Translations under genes and position numbers: made by a program | Assembly (NCBI RefSeq): GCF_900105185.1 | Contig: NZ_FNTJ01000003.1 | Span: forward strand, 310,001-374,000 | Direction of reading: 5' to 3' | Source: Pseudomonas saponiphila | GTDB taxonomy: Bacteria; Pseudomonadota; Gammaproteobacteria; Pseudomonadales; Pseudomonadaceae | DNA length: 64,000 nucleotides | Notes under the pieces: generated by a model | The model's database searches: none | Told to the model about the DNA's origin: nothing | The model's input: the letters and a program-made list of their open reading frames with translations, nothing else | Shown: piece after piece, positions 41,922-50,374 of the stretch | How the letters are laid out: each line of letters starts with the position of its first letter | Position numbering within the stretch: the first letter of the stretch is position 1

Positions 41922-42197
41922 TCAGGCGGTCATCCGCATGCGGCGGTGGTAGGTTTTCACCGCTGGCTTGGGCATTTCGCCGCGCTTGCGCAGTTCATAG
42001 GCGCGGGTCATCACCGTGTGAATCGTCCGGCCCAGTTCGAGGCTCACCTGTTCTGGCCCGAGCTTCTCGTAATACTGGATCAGGTACTGCTGGTCTTTGG
42101 TCGTCCACGGAGCGCCTTGATTCGGGTGGAAATCTGGGTGGTAATTCATCCGCCCATAGGAGTCATAGGTCGGCTGTGCTGCTTGATCGATGCTCAT
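41922..42197 (-). CDS. Myb/SANT-like DNA-binding protein
   Basis: 91 residues. WTTKDQQYLIQYYEKLGPEQ, then VSLELGRTIHTVMTRAYELR is a three-helix Myb/SANT-type or related HTH domain, preceded by a flexible Tyr/Pro-rich stretch and followed by a basic tail. Likely binds DNA; a candidate regulator. Last gene of the 44137 unit. Confidence 0.65.
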   Translation of the reverse strand: MSIDQAAQPTYDSYGRMNYHPDFHPNQGAPWTTKDQQYLIQYYEKLGPEQVSLELGRTIHTVMTRAYELRKRGEMPKPAVKTYHRRMRMTA

Positions 42198-42209
42198 AGT
42201 GGGTCCCCG

Positions 42210-42461
42210 TCAGCTTCCGGCGTTCCGGCGCGCTTCATCGCGCTGGAATTCCTCTTTGGTTGCCGAGCATGTGCCGAACGAGCAGCCGTGCTCATGGCAA
42301 TCAAACTTGTGGCAGATCCGTCGATATCCGGTACCGCCGCAAAAGTCGCAGCCTTTGGTGCGGCACTCTGGGCAGCGCACGGCCTCGCCGGCGGCACCTA
42401 TGTTCTCGCTGCCGGCATCCTTCGCGATCCGGCGCTCTGGGACTTGCAGTACCTTGGGCAT
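42210..42461 (-). CDS. Cys-rich zinc-finger protein
   Basis: 83 residues from MPKVLQVPERR. CPECRTKGCDFCGGTGYRRIC, then CHEHGC: a DnaJ-type CxxCxxGxG-like zinc region. Function unknown. AGGA upstream. Confidence 0.7.
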   Translation of the reverse strand: MPKVLQVPERRIAKDAGSENIGAAGEAVRCPECRTKGCDFCGGTGYRRICHKFDCHEHGCSFGTCSATKEEFQRDEARRNAGS

Positions 42462-42477
42462 ATCCTGATCCCCTTGT

Positions 42478-42702
42478 TCAATTAGCTTGCTGGGCAGCAT
42501 CTTTCGGTGCCCATGTCAGGCGCTCACCTGTAATCAAGGCCGCGCCCTGTTTGGCCCCGCGCTCGGAACGATAGAAGCGGGGCAGTTCGATGATGGGCTT
42601 GCCGCGTTCACTCCAGTCACAGTCCAGGCGGTAGGAGCCATCCGCATAGGGGACTATGCGAAGAACAACGCCTTTCTCGGTTTTCGCTTCAAGTGTGCTC
42701 AT
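42478..42702 (-). CDS. small hypothetical protein
   Basis: 74 residues from MSTLEAK; start is 14 bases inside the preceding gene. Strand-rich (VVLRIVPYADGSYRLDCDWS), then a basic helix. No strong ribosome site, so coupling is likely. Confidence 0.65.
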   Translation of the reverse strand: MSTLEAKTEKGVVLRIVPYADGSYRLDCDWSERGKPIIELPRFYRSERGAKQGAALITGERLTWAPKDAAQQAN

Positions 42703-43036
42703 CGTCGGTACCGCTCGTTGTGGTCGGAAATTCGACATCGAAGTTATGCACCGTAACGTGGCAAGTCACGCCGCCCAAGTATTCCAGGGAGTAGGCGAGA
42801 TCATCCTCGTCCGGCATCACCTCAATTTGGCTGTCGTCATACATCGCCTGAGCGACGTAAATGCTGGCCTTGAGGTCGTCTTCATCGATATCGGCGACCA
42901 GGAGAATACCGTTTTCGCCATAGCTGGCCGCATATTCGAGAGCCTGATCGCGCGTTCCCCAGTAAGACGGAGCATCGAGCCCATCATCCTCGATGCCCTG
43001 AAGGAACTCCTTTGACGTGCCGTGATAGAGCTTCAT
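42689..43036 (-). CDS. ADP-ribosyltransferase-fold-like protein
   Basis: 115 residues opening KLYHGTSKEFLQGI, then YWGTRDQALEYAASYG and acidic strands. The YHGT strand followed by WGT-helix-YA is the ART-like pattern, here in a very compact form. Third such protein in the window. The tail is Thr/Asp-rich. Confidence 0.65.
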   Translation of the reverse strand: MKLYHGTSKEFLQGIEDDGLDAPSYWGTRDQALEYAASYGENGILLVADIDEDDLKASIYVAQAMYDDSQIEVMPDEDDLAYSLEYLGGVTCHVTVHNFDVEFPTTTSGTDDEHT

Positions 43037-43048
43037 CCTTATCCCCGC

Positions 43049-43285
43049 TCAACTTGGTTTAACTGCATTGCCCGGCTTCTTGGGCCAATAGAACGAGCAC
43101 TGGTCACTCTCGTCGTCACGGCAGTGTTCACAGCAGCAGGACCAGTCGGTTTCCCACTGCCAAACTTTGCCGCCCAAGTCGCTGAACTCATGCGGGCCGT
43201 CGTGACCCGATGGCAGTTGGCAGCCCGTATCGTCAGTTGGGCCACCACCAAGGTCGTTACTGAACAGAATCCCGCATTCGCGCAC
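43049..43285 (-). CDS. Cys-rich small protein
   Basis: 78 residues from a GTG with GAGGGAG upstream. CGILFSNDLG near the N-terminus, then GCQL and CCCEHCRDD with SDQCSFYW. Likely metal-binding. Confidence 0.65.
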   Translation of the reverse strand: MRECGILFSNDLGGGPTDDTGCQLPSGHDGPHEFSDLGGKVWQWETDWSCCCEHCRDDESDQCSFYWPKKPGNAVKPS

Positions 43286-43315
43286 GGTGAGCTCCCTCGG
43301 TGCCGGCCTGTGAAC

Positions 43316-43552
43316 TCAGAGAGCGGGCTCGGTTTCGCCCGCTTCCACGATGACAGGCTCATAGCTCTGCCCATTCCACACCTGAAGGTTCTCCAAGCGC
43401 GGGGGCTCGCTGATGCTGCGGCGAGCCTGCTGGAGGGCGTCGTCAGCCGAAATGGCACCGATCATCACCCAGCCATAGCGACCCTTGTAGCGGTAGCTGA
43501 TGAGGCCGGGGGCAGCGAGAGGGCGGTCGTGAGTGGGAACGGCAGTAGTCAT
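43316..43552 (-). CDS. small hypothetical protein
   Basis: 78 residues from MTTAVPTHD; a GTG two codons earlier with AGGTA upstream is an alternative start. ISYRYKGRYGWVMIGA, then a helix and strands. No family recognised. Confidence 0.65.
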   Translation of the reverse strand: MTTAVPTHDRPLAAPGLISYRYKGRYGWVMIGAISADDALQQARRSISEPPRLENLQVWNGQSYEPVIVEAGETEPAL

Positions 43553-43633
43553 AAACACGCTGGGATACCTGCGAACGGGTTGGGCGGGTAATGCCACGGC
43601 CTAAACCAGGCCGCGGCGTTGGCTGGAACGACC

Positions 43634-44137
43634 TTATTCGCCGATGGAGAAAAGCCATTCGGTATCAGCGGTGATCGGCTTCGGGTCTTTCAGCCAGTTA
43701 CGAATGCCCTCGGCAACGGCATACAGCTCTTCGGTGTCGATTTCGCCGAACTCGGTCACCGGGCCAGAGTAAACACCGTCAATAGAGCCCCCAATAGTCA
43801 CCTGCTCGGCCCATACCAGCTCGCCCTTACGATCCAGCCACCAGAACAAATTCTTCTCCGTTTCAGCAACGGTGCCGCTGGGGGCAGCCTGGAGGTACTG
43901 CATCAGGCGCACGGACTCACGCTCTACCTGGGCGCGAGATGCATTAGTGACGGCCATGATTTCGGGGGTGGTCAGCTCAATGCCGCTGGCCTCTTCGATG
44001 CGATTGCGCAGCGATACATGGCCTTCGGTGAAGGGGGCGTCGTAGCTGATGCCATTGATGGTGATGACACAGTGGGTCAGATCACCATTGGCGTTTTCGA
44101 TGGGGGTGACGGCGACGGTGGGGCGCTGGGTGGTCAT
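43634..44137 (-). CDS. hypothetical protein
   Basis: 167 residues; strands (THCVITINGISYDAP), helices, then an aromatic strand (NLFWWLDRKGELVW). AGGA upstream. First gene of a seven-gene unit under copy 26. Confidence 0.75.
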   Translation of the reverse strand: MTTQRPTVAVTPIENANGDLTHCVITINGISYDAPFTEGHVSLRNRIEEASGIELTTPEIMAVTNASRAQVERESVRLMQYLQAAPSGTVAETEKNLFWWLDRKGELVWAEQVTIGGSIDGVYSGPVTEFGEIDTEELYAVAEGIRNWLKDPKPITADTEWLFSIGE

Positions 44138-44167
44138 GTCGTAAATCCTGCGTGGTTGTTGATGACG

Positions 44168-44200
44168 CTACTTTGCGTCTAGCAACCGCGTGCCAGAAGG
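44168..44200 (-). promoter_or_regulatory. repeated promoter element, copy 26
   Basis: Core CTTCTGGCACG, then CAAAGTAG. Confidence 0.75.
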
Positions 44201-44425
44201 TCACGTCGCGGGATTTATTTCGAAGTTGCCACGGGCATAGGTGGGGTTACATTCCCAAACCTTGGTGCCGTTCTTGTAGAAGACGGCCACCCCTGCTTTC
44301 ACTACGACAAGCGCCTCCGGCCAGACCTGAGCGTGCCCATTGAGTGCGGCAGCGAGAGGGGTCGCCTCTTTGCACTTGGCCATGTACCGGCCATCAGCCA
44401 GTTTCGGAAACAGGGATCGCGCCAC
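44201..44425 (-). CDS. small hypothetical protein
   Basis: 74 residues from a GTG, GAGG upstream. Helical start, then strands (VVVKAGVAVFYKNGTKVWEC). Follows 44453-44959. Confidence 0.65.
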   Translation of the reverse strand: MARSLFPKLADGRYMAKCKEATPLAAALNGHAQVWPEALVVVKAGVAVFYKNGTKVWECNPTYARGNFEINPAT

Positions 44426-44452
44426 AGGTGATGCCTCAACTTCGGGATTGAA

Positions 44453-44959
44453 TCAGACCGCCTTTTCGCGGGTCTTCCAGTACGCGGCTGCTCGATCAAG
44501 GGCTGCCACCTCATTTGCCACTTCGGCCATGTACTCGGGGTCGTCGTCCGGTGATGAATGCCCAAACCTAATCAGGGATTTTGCCAGACTCTCACGGCTC
44601 TCGCGGTGCAGGATCTTGGCCCGCTCACAGGCTCGATACTTTGTGGTGGCCATACCATCGGGTAACGGGCAGCCAAGGTGGCAGGTGGCCTTGTCGATTC
44701 CCCTGATATTGGAGGCCCAACCGTAGTCGCCAGTGCGGGGGCTGAGCTTCACCCAGGTACTGCCATCCACCTTCTTGACGAAGAAGGCCGTGGGTAACGG
44801 CTCCAGCCCCTCAGATGGGCGTCGATTGAGTACGCTTCGGACTCGCCACTCTTCGATCTTGACCGTTGACTTGCCCGTATCCGGGTCAGTATCGACGGTT
44901 GCCTTCCAGAAGCAGGCGTTTGCCTTGAGCATGGCCTTGGTGAGCGTCTGAGCCTTCAT
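44453..44959 (-). CDS. hypothetical protein
   Basis: 168 residues; a strand region (KSTVKIEEWRVRSVLN), a Cys-containing middle (ATCHLGCPLPDG; YRACERA) and a charged helical end. AGG immediately before the ATG is poorly placed, so coupling to 44970 is likely. Confidence 0.7.
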   Translation of the reverse strand: MKAQTLTKAMLKANACFWKATVDTDPDTGKSTVKIEEWRVRSVLNRRPSEGLEPLPTAFFVKKVDGSTWVKLSPRTGDYGWASNIRGIDKATCHLGCPLPDGMATTKYRACERAKILHRESRESLAKSLIRFGHSSPDDDPEYMAEVANEVAALDRAAAYWKTREKAV

Positions 44960-44969
44960 CCTGGGAAAC

Positions 44970-45215
44970 CTACTTTGCTGGTGCTGTATTCGGCACGGCG
45001 ACCCACTCTCCGTGACGGATGGACGCTACGCAGACGCGGGTAATGCCATCCTCGAAGGTGAACTGCTCCCCGGCCTGGTAGATGTAATTGTCCGCCGAGC
45101 ACTGGTCAGGCTCCAGGGCATTAACCGTCTGAATGATCGGACGCTCATCATCAGCGGCAAATATCGGCGTCGAAAGCATGCCCAGGATCAGCAGGGTGGA
45201 GAAACGGATAGCCAT
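44970..45215 (-). CDS. small secreted protein
   Basis: 81 residues; Sec signal peptide ending IFAA (about 21), mature part with two Cys. AAGGAAGG upstream. Function unknown. Confidence 0.75.
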   Translation of the reverse strand: MAIRFSTLLILGMLSTPIFAADDERPIIQTVNALEPDQCSADNYIYQAGEQFTFEDGITRVCVASIRHGEWVAVPNTAPAK

Positions 45216-45276
45216 AGCCTTCAGCCTTCCTTAGCGCGTGGAGAGTGTGGGGGTAAGGGTCATGCGAGCCACCATC

Positions 45277-45693
45277 CTAAGCGTTGGCCCGCGCCAGCTT
45301 CAATTGCGCCTCAAGCCACTGCATGTAGCAGGTGCCGCCGCTGCTGATGAATTCCTGGAGCAGCTCGCCGTCTTCGGGTGCTGGCGCGGCCAGAAGGTTC
45401 AGAGCATCGAGCAGCGAGGTAACGCGCTCGGCGAGGCGCTGGCGCTGGGGCAGGGGACTGCGATCAGCCCGTGTCAGCTCGCGCCGCATGTGCAGGATGT
45501 GTTCGCGCAGTTCTTTCAGCTCGCTCGGGGTGGTCGCTGCGCCGTCCAGGGCTTTGCGAAGTTCGGCAGCCATTTCCCCGCGCACCGGGCGACCCTCTGC
45601 GGCGTCACGATCCAGTGCCTGCAACACCATGTTGATCGATGCCCGAAGCTCGGCAGGCAAGTGGGAGGCTTTGGTTCTGGACTGACTCGACAT
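45277..45693 (-). CDS. helical hypothetical protein
   Basis: 138 residues from MSSQSRTK, GAGGG upstream. Long charged helices (ELKELREHILHMRRELTR; QRQRLAERVTSLLDAL), probably coiled coil. No promoter element; a C/G stem (45718-45733) lies in its leader. Confidence 0.7.
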   Translation of the reverse strand: MSSQSRTKASHLPAELRASINMVLQALDRDAAEGRPVRGEMAAELRKALDGAATTPSELKELREHILHMRRELTRADRSPLPQRQRLAERVTSLLDALNLLAAPAPEDGELLQEFISSGGTCYMQWLEAQLKLARANA

Positions 45694-45743
45694 GCGGCTC
45701 ACCCTCGAAAGCAGAAAGCGGGGCTGAACCCCGTGATTTGGTG

Positions 45744-45774
45744 ACAAAGCCCCGCAAGACGTTCCTACGGGGCC
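45744..45774 (-). terminator. intrinsic terminator
   Basis: Minus-strand stem GCCCCG/CGGGGC with a 13-base loop, then TTTGTC. Ends the 46282-45782 unit. Confidence 0.65.
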
Positions 45775-45781
45775 GGGATGG

Positions 45782-46282
45782 TCAGGCTGCGTCAGCCGGG
45801 CTCAGCGCCAGCGCCTGAGGTTCTTTGGCAAGGCGCTCAGCAACCGGGGCCGGGGTCGGGTAGAAGCGAGCTTCATCCGTGGCCGGAAGGGATACCGGGC
45901 TACCCAGCAGGCCAGCACCAACCGAAATGCCAGCACCCAGACCAAACATCAGCGCAAGGCCGGCAGCGATATTGACGATCAAGTCCTCGATAGAGCCGCT
46001 GTAGCTGGTGGCGAACTGGATCAGGCCAATCGACACGGCCGCCATCAGCAGGCCAGACATGACCGAGAGGGCACGCTTCCAAGCCGGGCTAGGGGCGCTT
46101 TCGCCTTCGCCCAGCACACTCATAAAGCCGGTGAGCATGGCCAGCGTCAGGGATATGAAGGCCATCCCATCAGTGATGCCGCGCTCGATGGAGCCGCTGA
46201 AGGTCATGCTGAACAGGCAAGCCATGACAGAAGCCGAGCCAACAGCGATCAAGCCAAGGGTGAAGAGAATGGTACGGAGCAT
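45782..46282 (-). CDS. membrane protein
   Basis: 166 residues; hydrophobic segments at about 4-28, 38-58, 72-92 and 103-128, then a soluble tail. AAGGAAG upstream. Shares general layout with 46370-46636 (membrane protein with similar tail), so the two may be related. Confidence 0.75.
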   Translation of the reverse strand: MLRTILFTLGLIAVGSASVMACLFSMTFSGSIERGITDGMAFISLTLAMLTGFMSVLGEGESAPSPAWKRALSVMSGLLMAAVSIGLIQFATSYSGSIEDLIVNIAAGLALMFGLGAGISVGAGLLGSPVSLPATDEARFYPTPAPVAERLAKEPQALALSPADAA

Positions 46283-46312
46283 TTCGGGTCTTCCTTGCTG
46301 TGAATGTTGGAG

Positions 46313-46345
46313 CCAGTTTGGTGTCGCCCGGCGCGTGCCAGTAGA
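46313..46345 (-). promoter_or_regulatory. repeated promoter element, copy 27
   Basis: Core CTACTGGCACG, then CAAACTGG. Confidence 0.8.
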
Positions 46346-46369
46346 TCGGTCACGCGCCTTTTCCCGTGC

Positions 46370-46636
46370 CTATGCGTTGGCCCGGTGGCTTTGCATGCCT
46401 TCCAGCGGAGCGAGCCCGTTATTGCCCTGAATAGCCGGCTTTACCGCCTTGGCAGCACGGCGGAACGAGCTGGGTGCCAGCAGACCAGAGATCAGCGCGA
46501 GGCAGATCGTCAGGGTGATAGCGATGTTCGCCACCATCGGGCTCACCTCACCGAAGCGGCCAATCGAGATGCCACCGAGCAGGGCGGCGACCATCAGAAG
46601 CAGAGGGGCGAGCAGGCGTGCAGCGAATGAGTTCAT
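46370..46636 (-). CDS. small membrane protein
   Basis: 88 residues from MNSFAAR, AAGGAG upstream; two spans (about 8-26 and 35-55), short basic tail. Single-gene unit under copy 28. Confidence 0.75.
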   Translation of the reverse strand: MNSFAARLLAPLLLMVAALLGGISIGRFGEVSPMVANIAITLTICLALISGLLAPSSFRRAAKAVKPAIQGNNGLAPLEGMQSHRANA

Positions 46637-46671
46637 GTGGATCTCCTTGGGGTTGTTTGCTGTTACGAGCC

Positions 46672-46704
46672 ATAGCTTCAGACCATCCCGACCGTGCCAG
46701 CAGG
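46672..46704 (-). promoter_or_regulatory. repeated promoter element, copy 28
   Basis: Core CTGCTGGCACG, then GAAGCTAT. Confidence 0.8.
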
Positions 46705-46772
46705 TCTCATGCGCCTTTCTGCATGAAGTCCTTTCGGTGCCGAACACGGGCCGGGAACGGATTGGGCCGCGC

Positions 46773-47417
46773 TTAGAACAGGCCCTGACTGGTGGTGATG
46801 ATGTGATCCCGTCGGCGGCTGTCCATCAGTCGTACGCGCGCCTCGGTATCGATGCCCGAGTCGGCATGCAGCTGCTCGACGAAGATCGCCTGCGCCTGGC
46901 TTTCGTCGTCGGCCATCACGAGGTAACCGGTGTCGTCGTCGTCCTCCGGTACGCGACCGATGATGAGGAACGGGAGGCGACCCTCTCCGATGAAGTGGTG
47001 ACGTGGGATCGGCTGATGGGCATCGCCATGGGCTGCCACCGGTTCGCAGTTCTCGGCAGAAGCGGCTTTGGCTTCAGCGGCCGGCTCAACAGCGACGGTG
47101 CCTGCTTCGGGAGTACCGCTCTGGAACGCCGGGAGGATGTCCTCCAGGGTCAAAGGCTTGGTAATGTCGAAGCGCAAGCGGCAGATCTCAAGAATATCGC
47201 CACCCCCCCAGTCTTCGGCATTGGCCACACACTCGCCATCAACCAGCTCAACGTCTTGGTCGAGGAAGTAGTAATCCATGTTTTCGAACAGCAAGCGGGC
47301 AGTCGGTACCTTACGGCCGGGCAGGCAATTGTCATCGAACAGGACACCATCGGACTCTTTGCTATCGACGTAGATGATGTCGGCGCTATTGAGCAGGGAG
47401 AAAAGTCGAACAGTCAT
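46773..47417 (-). CDS. hypothetical protein
   Basis: 214 residues; acidic N-terminal domain, Ala/Glu-rich linker (about 105-135), and a C-terminal domain beginning PFLIIGRVPEDDDDTGYLVM with a helix. No family recognised. Single-gene unit under copy 29. Confidence 0.75.
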   Translation of the reverse strand: MTVRLFSLLNSADIIYVDSKESDGVLFDDNCLPGRKVPTARLLFENMDYYFLDQDVELVDGECVANAEDWGGGDILEICRLRFDITKPLTLEDILPAFQSGTPEAGTVAVEPAAEAKAASAENCEPVAAHGDAHQPIPRHHFIGEGRLPFLIIGRVPEDDDDTGYLVMADDESQAQAIFVEQLHADSGIDTEARVRLMDSRRRDHIITTSQGLF

Positions 47418-47452
47418 TGCGGCACCTATGCAGGTCAGTTGTGAAGGTGATG

Positions 47453-47485
47453 CCAGTGTCCCTTCGCTGAGCCCGTGCCAGCAGG
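47453..47485 (-). promoter_or_regulatory. repeated promoter element, copy 29
   Basis: Core CTGCTGGCACG, then GACACTGG. Confidence 0.8.
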
Positions 47486-47550
47486 TCGCAGCGATGGGTC
47501 ATTCACACTTCAAGCCCGAGCTTTAGCCTCCAATTCGCGCAACCCCAGAA

Positions 47551-47576
47551 AGTGAAAGGCCCGCTCTGTGGCGGGC
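47551..47576 (-). terminator. intrinsic terminator
   Basis: Minus-strand stem GGCCCGC/GCGGGCC, then TTTCAC. Ends the nucleoid-protein gene. Confidence 0.75.
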
Positions 47577-47585
47577 CTCCGGCGC

Positions 47586-48605
47586 TTAGTTCGCCTTTTC
47601 CTTTTGCCGCTTGATCTGGTCTTTGAGCTGCTGAGGAACGCTCCTGATAATCAGGGCGTCGCGGCCCTCGTCGTACTCGATCTTCGACCCCAGAAGATGG
47701 GATTCGAAGCTGATCGACAGCCCCTCGGCCCGGCCGGTAAAGCGGCGGAACTGGTTGAGGGTTCGCTTATCGGCAGGGATCTCCGGCGACAGACCGTAGT
47801 CCAGGTTGCGGATGTGCTCGAAGAAGGCTCGCGGGCGATCTTCGTCGATCAACTCGGAGAGGGCTTCGAGGCTGATGGGCTGGCCGATCTTGGACTGTGC
47901 AGTGGCGTAATCGAGCAGGGCCCCGGTTTTCTCGCGTGCACTGGGCTCGGGAAGGTCTTCCTTCTCCATGAAGTCAGAGAATGCCTTGAGCAACGTGCGC
48001 GTCTCGCTCGGGCCATCGATACCTTCCTGGCAACCGAGGAAGTCGCGGAAGTAGTCATAGCCGCGCTTTCCACCGGCCTTGGACTTCGTGTAGGAGATGT
48101 ACTGCTTGGACTTCTCGTTGGTGCGCCATTCGCTGAGGTTGATGCGAGCGGCCAGGCTGAGATGGGACAGGTCGAGATGGTGCGCGGTGCTCACTTCCAG
48201 ATCGGCACCAACGGTCACGCCCTCGCTCTGTTGCAGCACGGCAATGCTGAGGTAGTCGGTCATGCCCTGCTGGTAGTGGGCGAACAGGACATGGCCACCC
48301 ACGGTGAGGTTCGACTCTTCCATCAGCTTCGTGAGCTGCTCAGCGGCCTGAGTGGTGAAGTCAACGAAGGTTGCCTGGCCGTCGAGGAATTTGCCGAGCC
48401 AACCGCTGAAGGGGTATGCGCCGGATTCGGGGAAGAAGAATCCCCAGCCCTTGTTCTGCCGCGAGTTGTAGCTCTCGTTGAGGTCCGAAACTAGGTTCTC
48501 AACTGCCTGAGATACGTCCAGGGGCGAAGATCGGGTATGGAGGACGGCTGGGCTGCCATCCGGTTTCTTGTCGATGTGATGCACGATGGCGTTGCGGACT
48601 GGCAT
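47586..48605 (-). CDS. ndpA: nucleoid-associated protein, YejK/NdpA family
   Basis: 339 residues, close to the family's usual length. [50 protein letters not shown] and [15 protein letters not shown] align with the E. coli YejK core; [18 protein letters not shown] matches its C-terminal part. Such proteins coat DNA and affect conjugation on some plasmids. ATG at 48605 has AAGGGAG upstream. No repeated element; its promoter is not clear. Confidence 0.9.
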   Translation of the reverse strand: MPVRNAIVHHIDKKPDGSPAVLHTRSSPLDVSQAVENLVSDLNESYNSRQNKGWGFFFPESGAYPFSGWLGKFLDGQATFVDFTTQAAEQLTKLMEESNLTVGGHVLFAHYQQGMTDYLSIAVLQQSEGVTVGADLEVSTAHHLDLSHLSLAARINLSEWRTNEKSKQYISYTKSKAGGKRGYDYFRDFLGCQEGIDGPSETRTLLKAFSDFMEKEDLPEPSAREKTGALLDYATAQSKIGQPISLEALSELIDEDRPRAFFEHIRNLDYGLSPEIPADKRTLNQFRRFTGRAEGLSISFESHLLGSKIEYDEGRDALIIRSVPQQLKDQIKRQKEKAN

Positions 48606-48691
48606 AGACACTCCCTTGAGCTGGTAAGTAGGTCGGCCAACACGCTTGGCCTATCGTGATCGTAACGGGGGGAATTGGCCGCCTTGCGGGC

Positions 48692-48931
48692 TTATCCCCG
48701 GCGAATCCAGTGCAGGATCAGCGGCCCTTCTTCGGTCTGCTTGATGACTTCATGCCCGGCCAGGCGGCAATGGGTTTGGAAGTCACGGACAGTGCCGGCA
48801 TCGGTGGCGATGACCTTGATGACCTCGCCAGACTGCATGCTGTTCAGCATCAGCTTGGTTTGAATCAGCGGGATAGGGCAGGCCATGCCCCGCGCATCGA
48901 GTTCAACGTCATGGTCAAATTGGTCTGCCAT
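48692..48931 (-). CDS. TusA/SirA-like sulfur carrier
   Basis: 79 residues from MADQFD. ELDARGMACPIPLIQTKLML has the family's catalytic Cys (residue 18) in the CPxP motif; GPLILHWIRRG ends the fold. TusA relays sulfur in tRNA thiolation and other pathways. Here it stands alone without other sulfur-relay genes. Confidence 0.85.
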   Translation of the reverse strand: MADQFDHDVELDARGMACPIPLIQTKLMLNSMQSGEVIKVIATDAGTVRDFQTHCRLAGHEVIKQTEEGPLILHWIRRG

Positions 48932-48939
48932 GTTCGGGT

Positions 48940-49122
48940 TCAGATCATGCCGAGCATGATGAGCGAGGCACGGACGTTGGCCTCGTCGAACTCGTTCAGC
49001 CTGAAGTGCCCGACGATAGTGCCGGCCTTCTCGGCGTAGCAGTCCTTGTTGTGCTGGCGCACGGTGAAGGCACCGATCTCGATTTGCTTTGCCTGTTGCT
49101 GGTGTTGCTCTTGTTGCTGCAT
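48940..49122 (-). CDS. small Gln-rich protein
   Basis: 60 residues: MQQQEQHQQQAKQIEIG, then a short strand-helix (DCYAEKAGTIVGHFRLNEFD). GGAGC upstream. Nine bases before the TusA-like start. Confidence 0.65.
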   Translation of the reverse strand: MQQQEQHQQQAKQIEIGAFTVRQHNKDCYAEKAGTIVGHFRLNEFDEANVRASLIMLGMI

Positions 49123-49160
49123 CTCTTGCTCCAAAATTGCTGAAAGTTCTGATTCCTTTC

Positions 49161-49940
49161 TCAGCCGACCAGATAGCCGCCGGCGAAGCCCCGCACGGGG
49201 TCGCCATAGATGTCTTCGAGGTACGGGCGGGTCTTGGCCCACTCCATCCACGCTGCAAGGGCTTCCGGGCTGCCGTTGAGTACGCCGACCTTGTTGCGGC
49301 GCACTCGCCTGTCGAAGTAGGCATACATGACGCTGCGGCCCAGGATGGCGCTCGCGTCCGAAACCCACTCATGCTGGGTGTCCATGGCGTCAATGAACTC
49401 ATGGCCGCCGATGTTGAGCATCGAACACTTCTTCAGGCTTTCGATGGTGTTATCCAAGCCCTGGTGAAACTGCTCGACCGTCAGCTGGCGGACGGCCGCA
49501 TGCGTGTTGGCCCGCCAGTCCCGCATACGTTCGGGGTCAATGTTCGGGCACAAACCGGCATAGGCCGCGCCAAGGCAATGATCGGCGGCAGCGGTGTAGA
49601 GGATGTCCTCAGTTGGCTCATAGCCAATGAGGTTGCACACCTGGCCAATGCTCGATGCCTCGTAGAACTCTTCTGGCCCCTTGCCGTAGCCGAAGTCGCC
49701 ATGACGGTGATGGTCAACGCTAACGTGATGGCTCTTGCGCTTGCCTGGAATGGCACACTCCACCCAGACGATCTGGCTCTCCCATTTGACCGCGCCAGAC
49801 GGACGCTGGGCCTCATAGGCGAATTTCGACGGCACCCGTCTACCGTGACGGATGGCGTGCCTGACTACGTGACCAGACGCCCGGAGAATGTTCTCGATCT
49901 TCTGCATTTCTGCATCTTGAGCGCCGAGGATGAACTGCAT
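49161..49940 (-). CDS. hypothetical protein with DHH motif
   Basis: 259 residues. HHVSVDHHRHGDFGYGKGP, then EASSIGQVCNLIGYE. A DHH tripeptide after a strand recalls DHH phosphoesterases, but other motifs are not evident, so I only note it. The ATG at 49940 or a GTG two codons before may be used. Co-transcribed with 50047. Confidence 0.65.
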   Translation of the reverse strand: MQFILGAQDAEMQKIENILRASGHVVRHAIRHGRRVPSKFAYEAQRPSGAVKWESQIVWVECAIPGKRKSHHVSVDHHRHGDFGYGKGPEEFYEASSIGQVCNLIGYEPTEDILYTAAADHCLGAAYAGLCPNIDPERMRDWRANTHAAVRQLTVEQFHQGLDNTIESLKKCSMLNIGGHEFIDAMDTQHEWVSDASAILGRSVMYAYFDRRVRRNKVGVLNGSPEALAAWMEWAKTRPYLEDIYGDPVRGFAGGYLVG

Positions 49941-50046
49941 GAACACGGTGCAGAGTCCCTGAAAAATGGATTGATAGGGTACAGAGGCAGGCCGGTTAAG
50001 GCCCGCCAAGTAGGGGGTGTGAAATCGTCTTGTTGCGATGCCGCGC

Positions 50047-50364
50047 TTAGGCGGCCGGGGAGTAGGGAACGATGCGATCAAGCTCGGGGTAGAACTTGTC
50101 GTAGAAGCTCTTTTTCCGGTCCTTGGCTATCCAGCTACCACCAGGGCATGCCGTGGCGAATGCGGTGATGCTGGAGAAGAAGTTGCCGATGGAGACCATT
50201 TCAGTCCCTTTCTTCGGGTCTCGCGCCACACACGTCACCCAGCGGCCGGCAACGACATCGATGACCTCGAACCAGATCGAGCAGCTGCCGTGGCGAACGA
50301 ACCAGCCCGGCTGGACGCCAAGGCTCTCAGGGGTGTCGTTGGGGGTCGGATTGATGATCACCAT
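50047..50364 (-). CDS. hypothetical protein
   Basis: 105 residues from MVIINPTP, GAGGG upstream. Strand-rich (IWFEVIDVVAGRWVTCVARD), then a basic helix. No family recognised. Confidence 0.7.
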   Translation of the reverse strand: MVIINPTPNDTPESLGVQPGWFVRHGSCSIWFEVIDVVAGRWVTCVARDPKKGTEMVSIGNFFSSITAFATACPGGSWIAKDRKKSFYDKFYPELDRIVPYSPAA

Positions 50365-50374
50365 GATTCGGCCC

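Noticed and set aside
48612..48660. TGTTGGCC as another promoter copy upstream of ndpA
   Set aside because: The ACG is missing, the second part does not match, and it is only about 30 bases from the start codon.
48692..49402. 236-codon reading frame starting at 49402
   Set aside because: Only the last 79 codons (TusA-like) are protein-like; the rest is out of frame with two supported genes.
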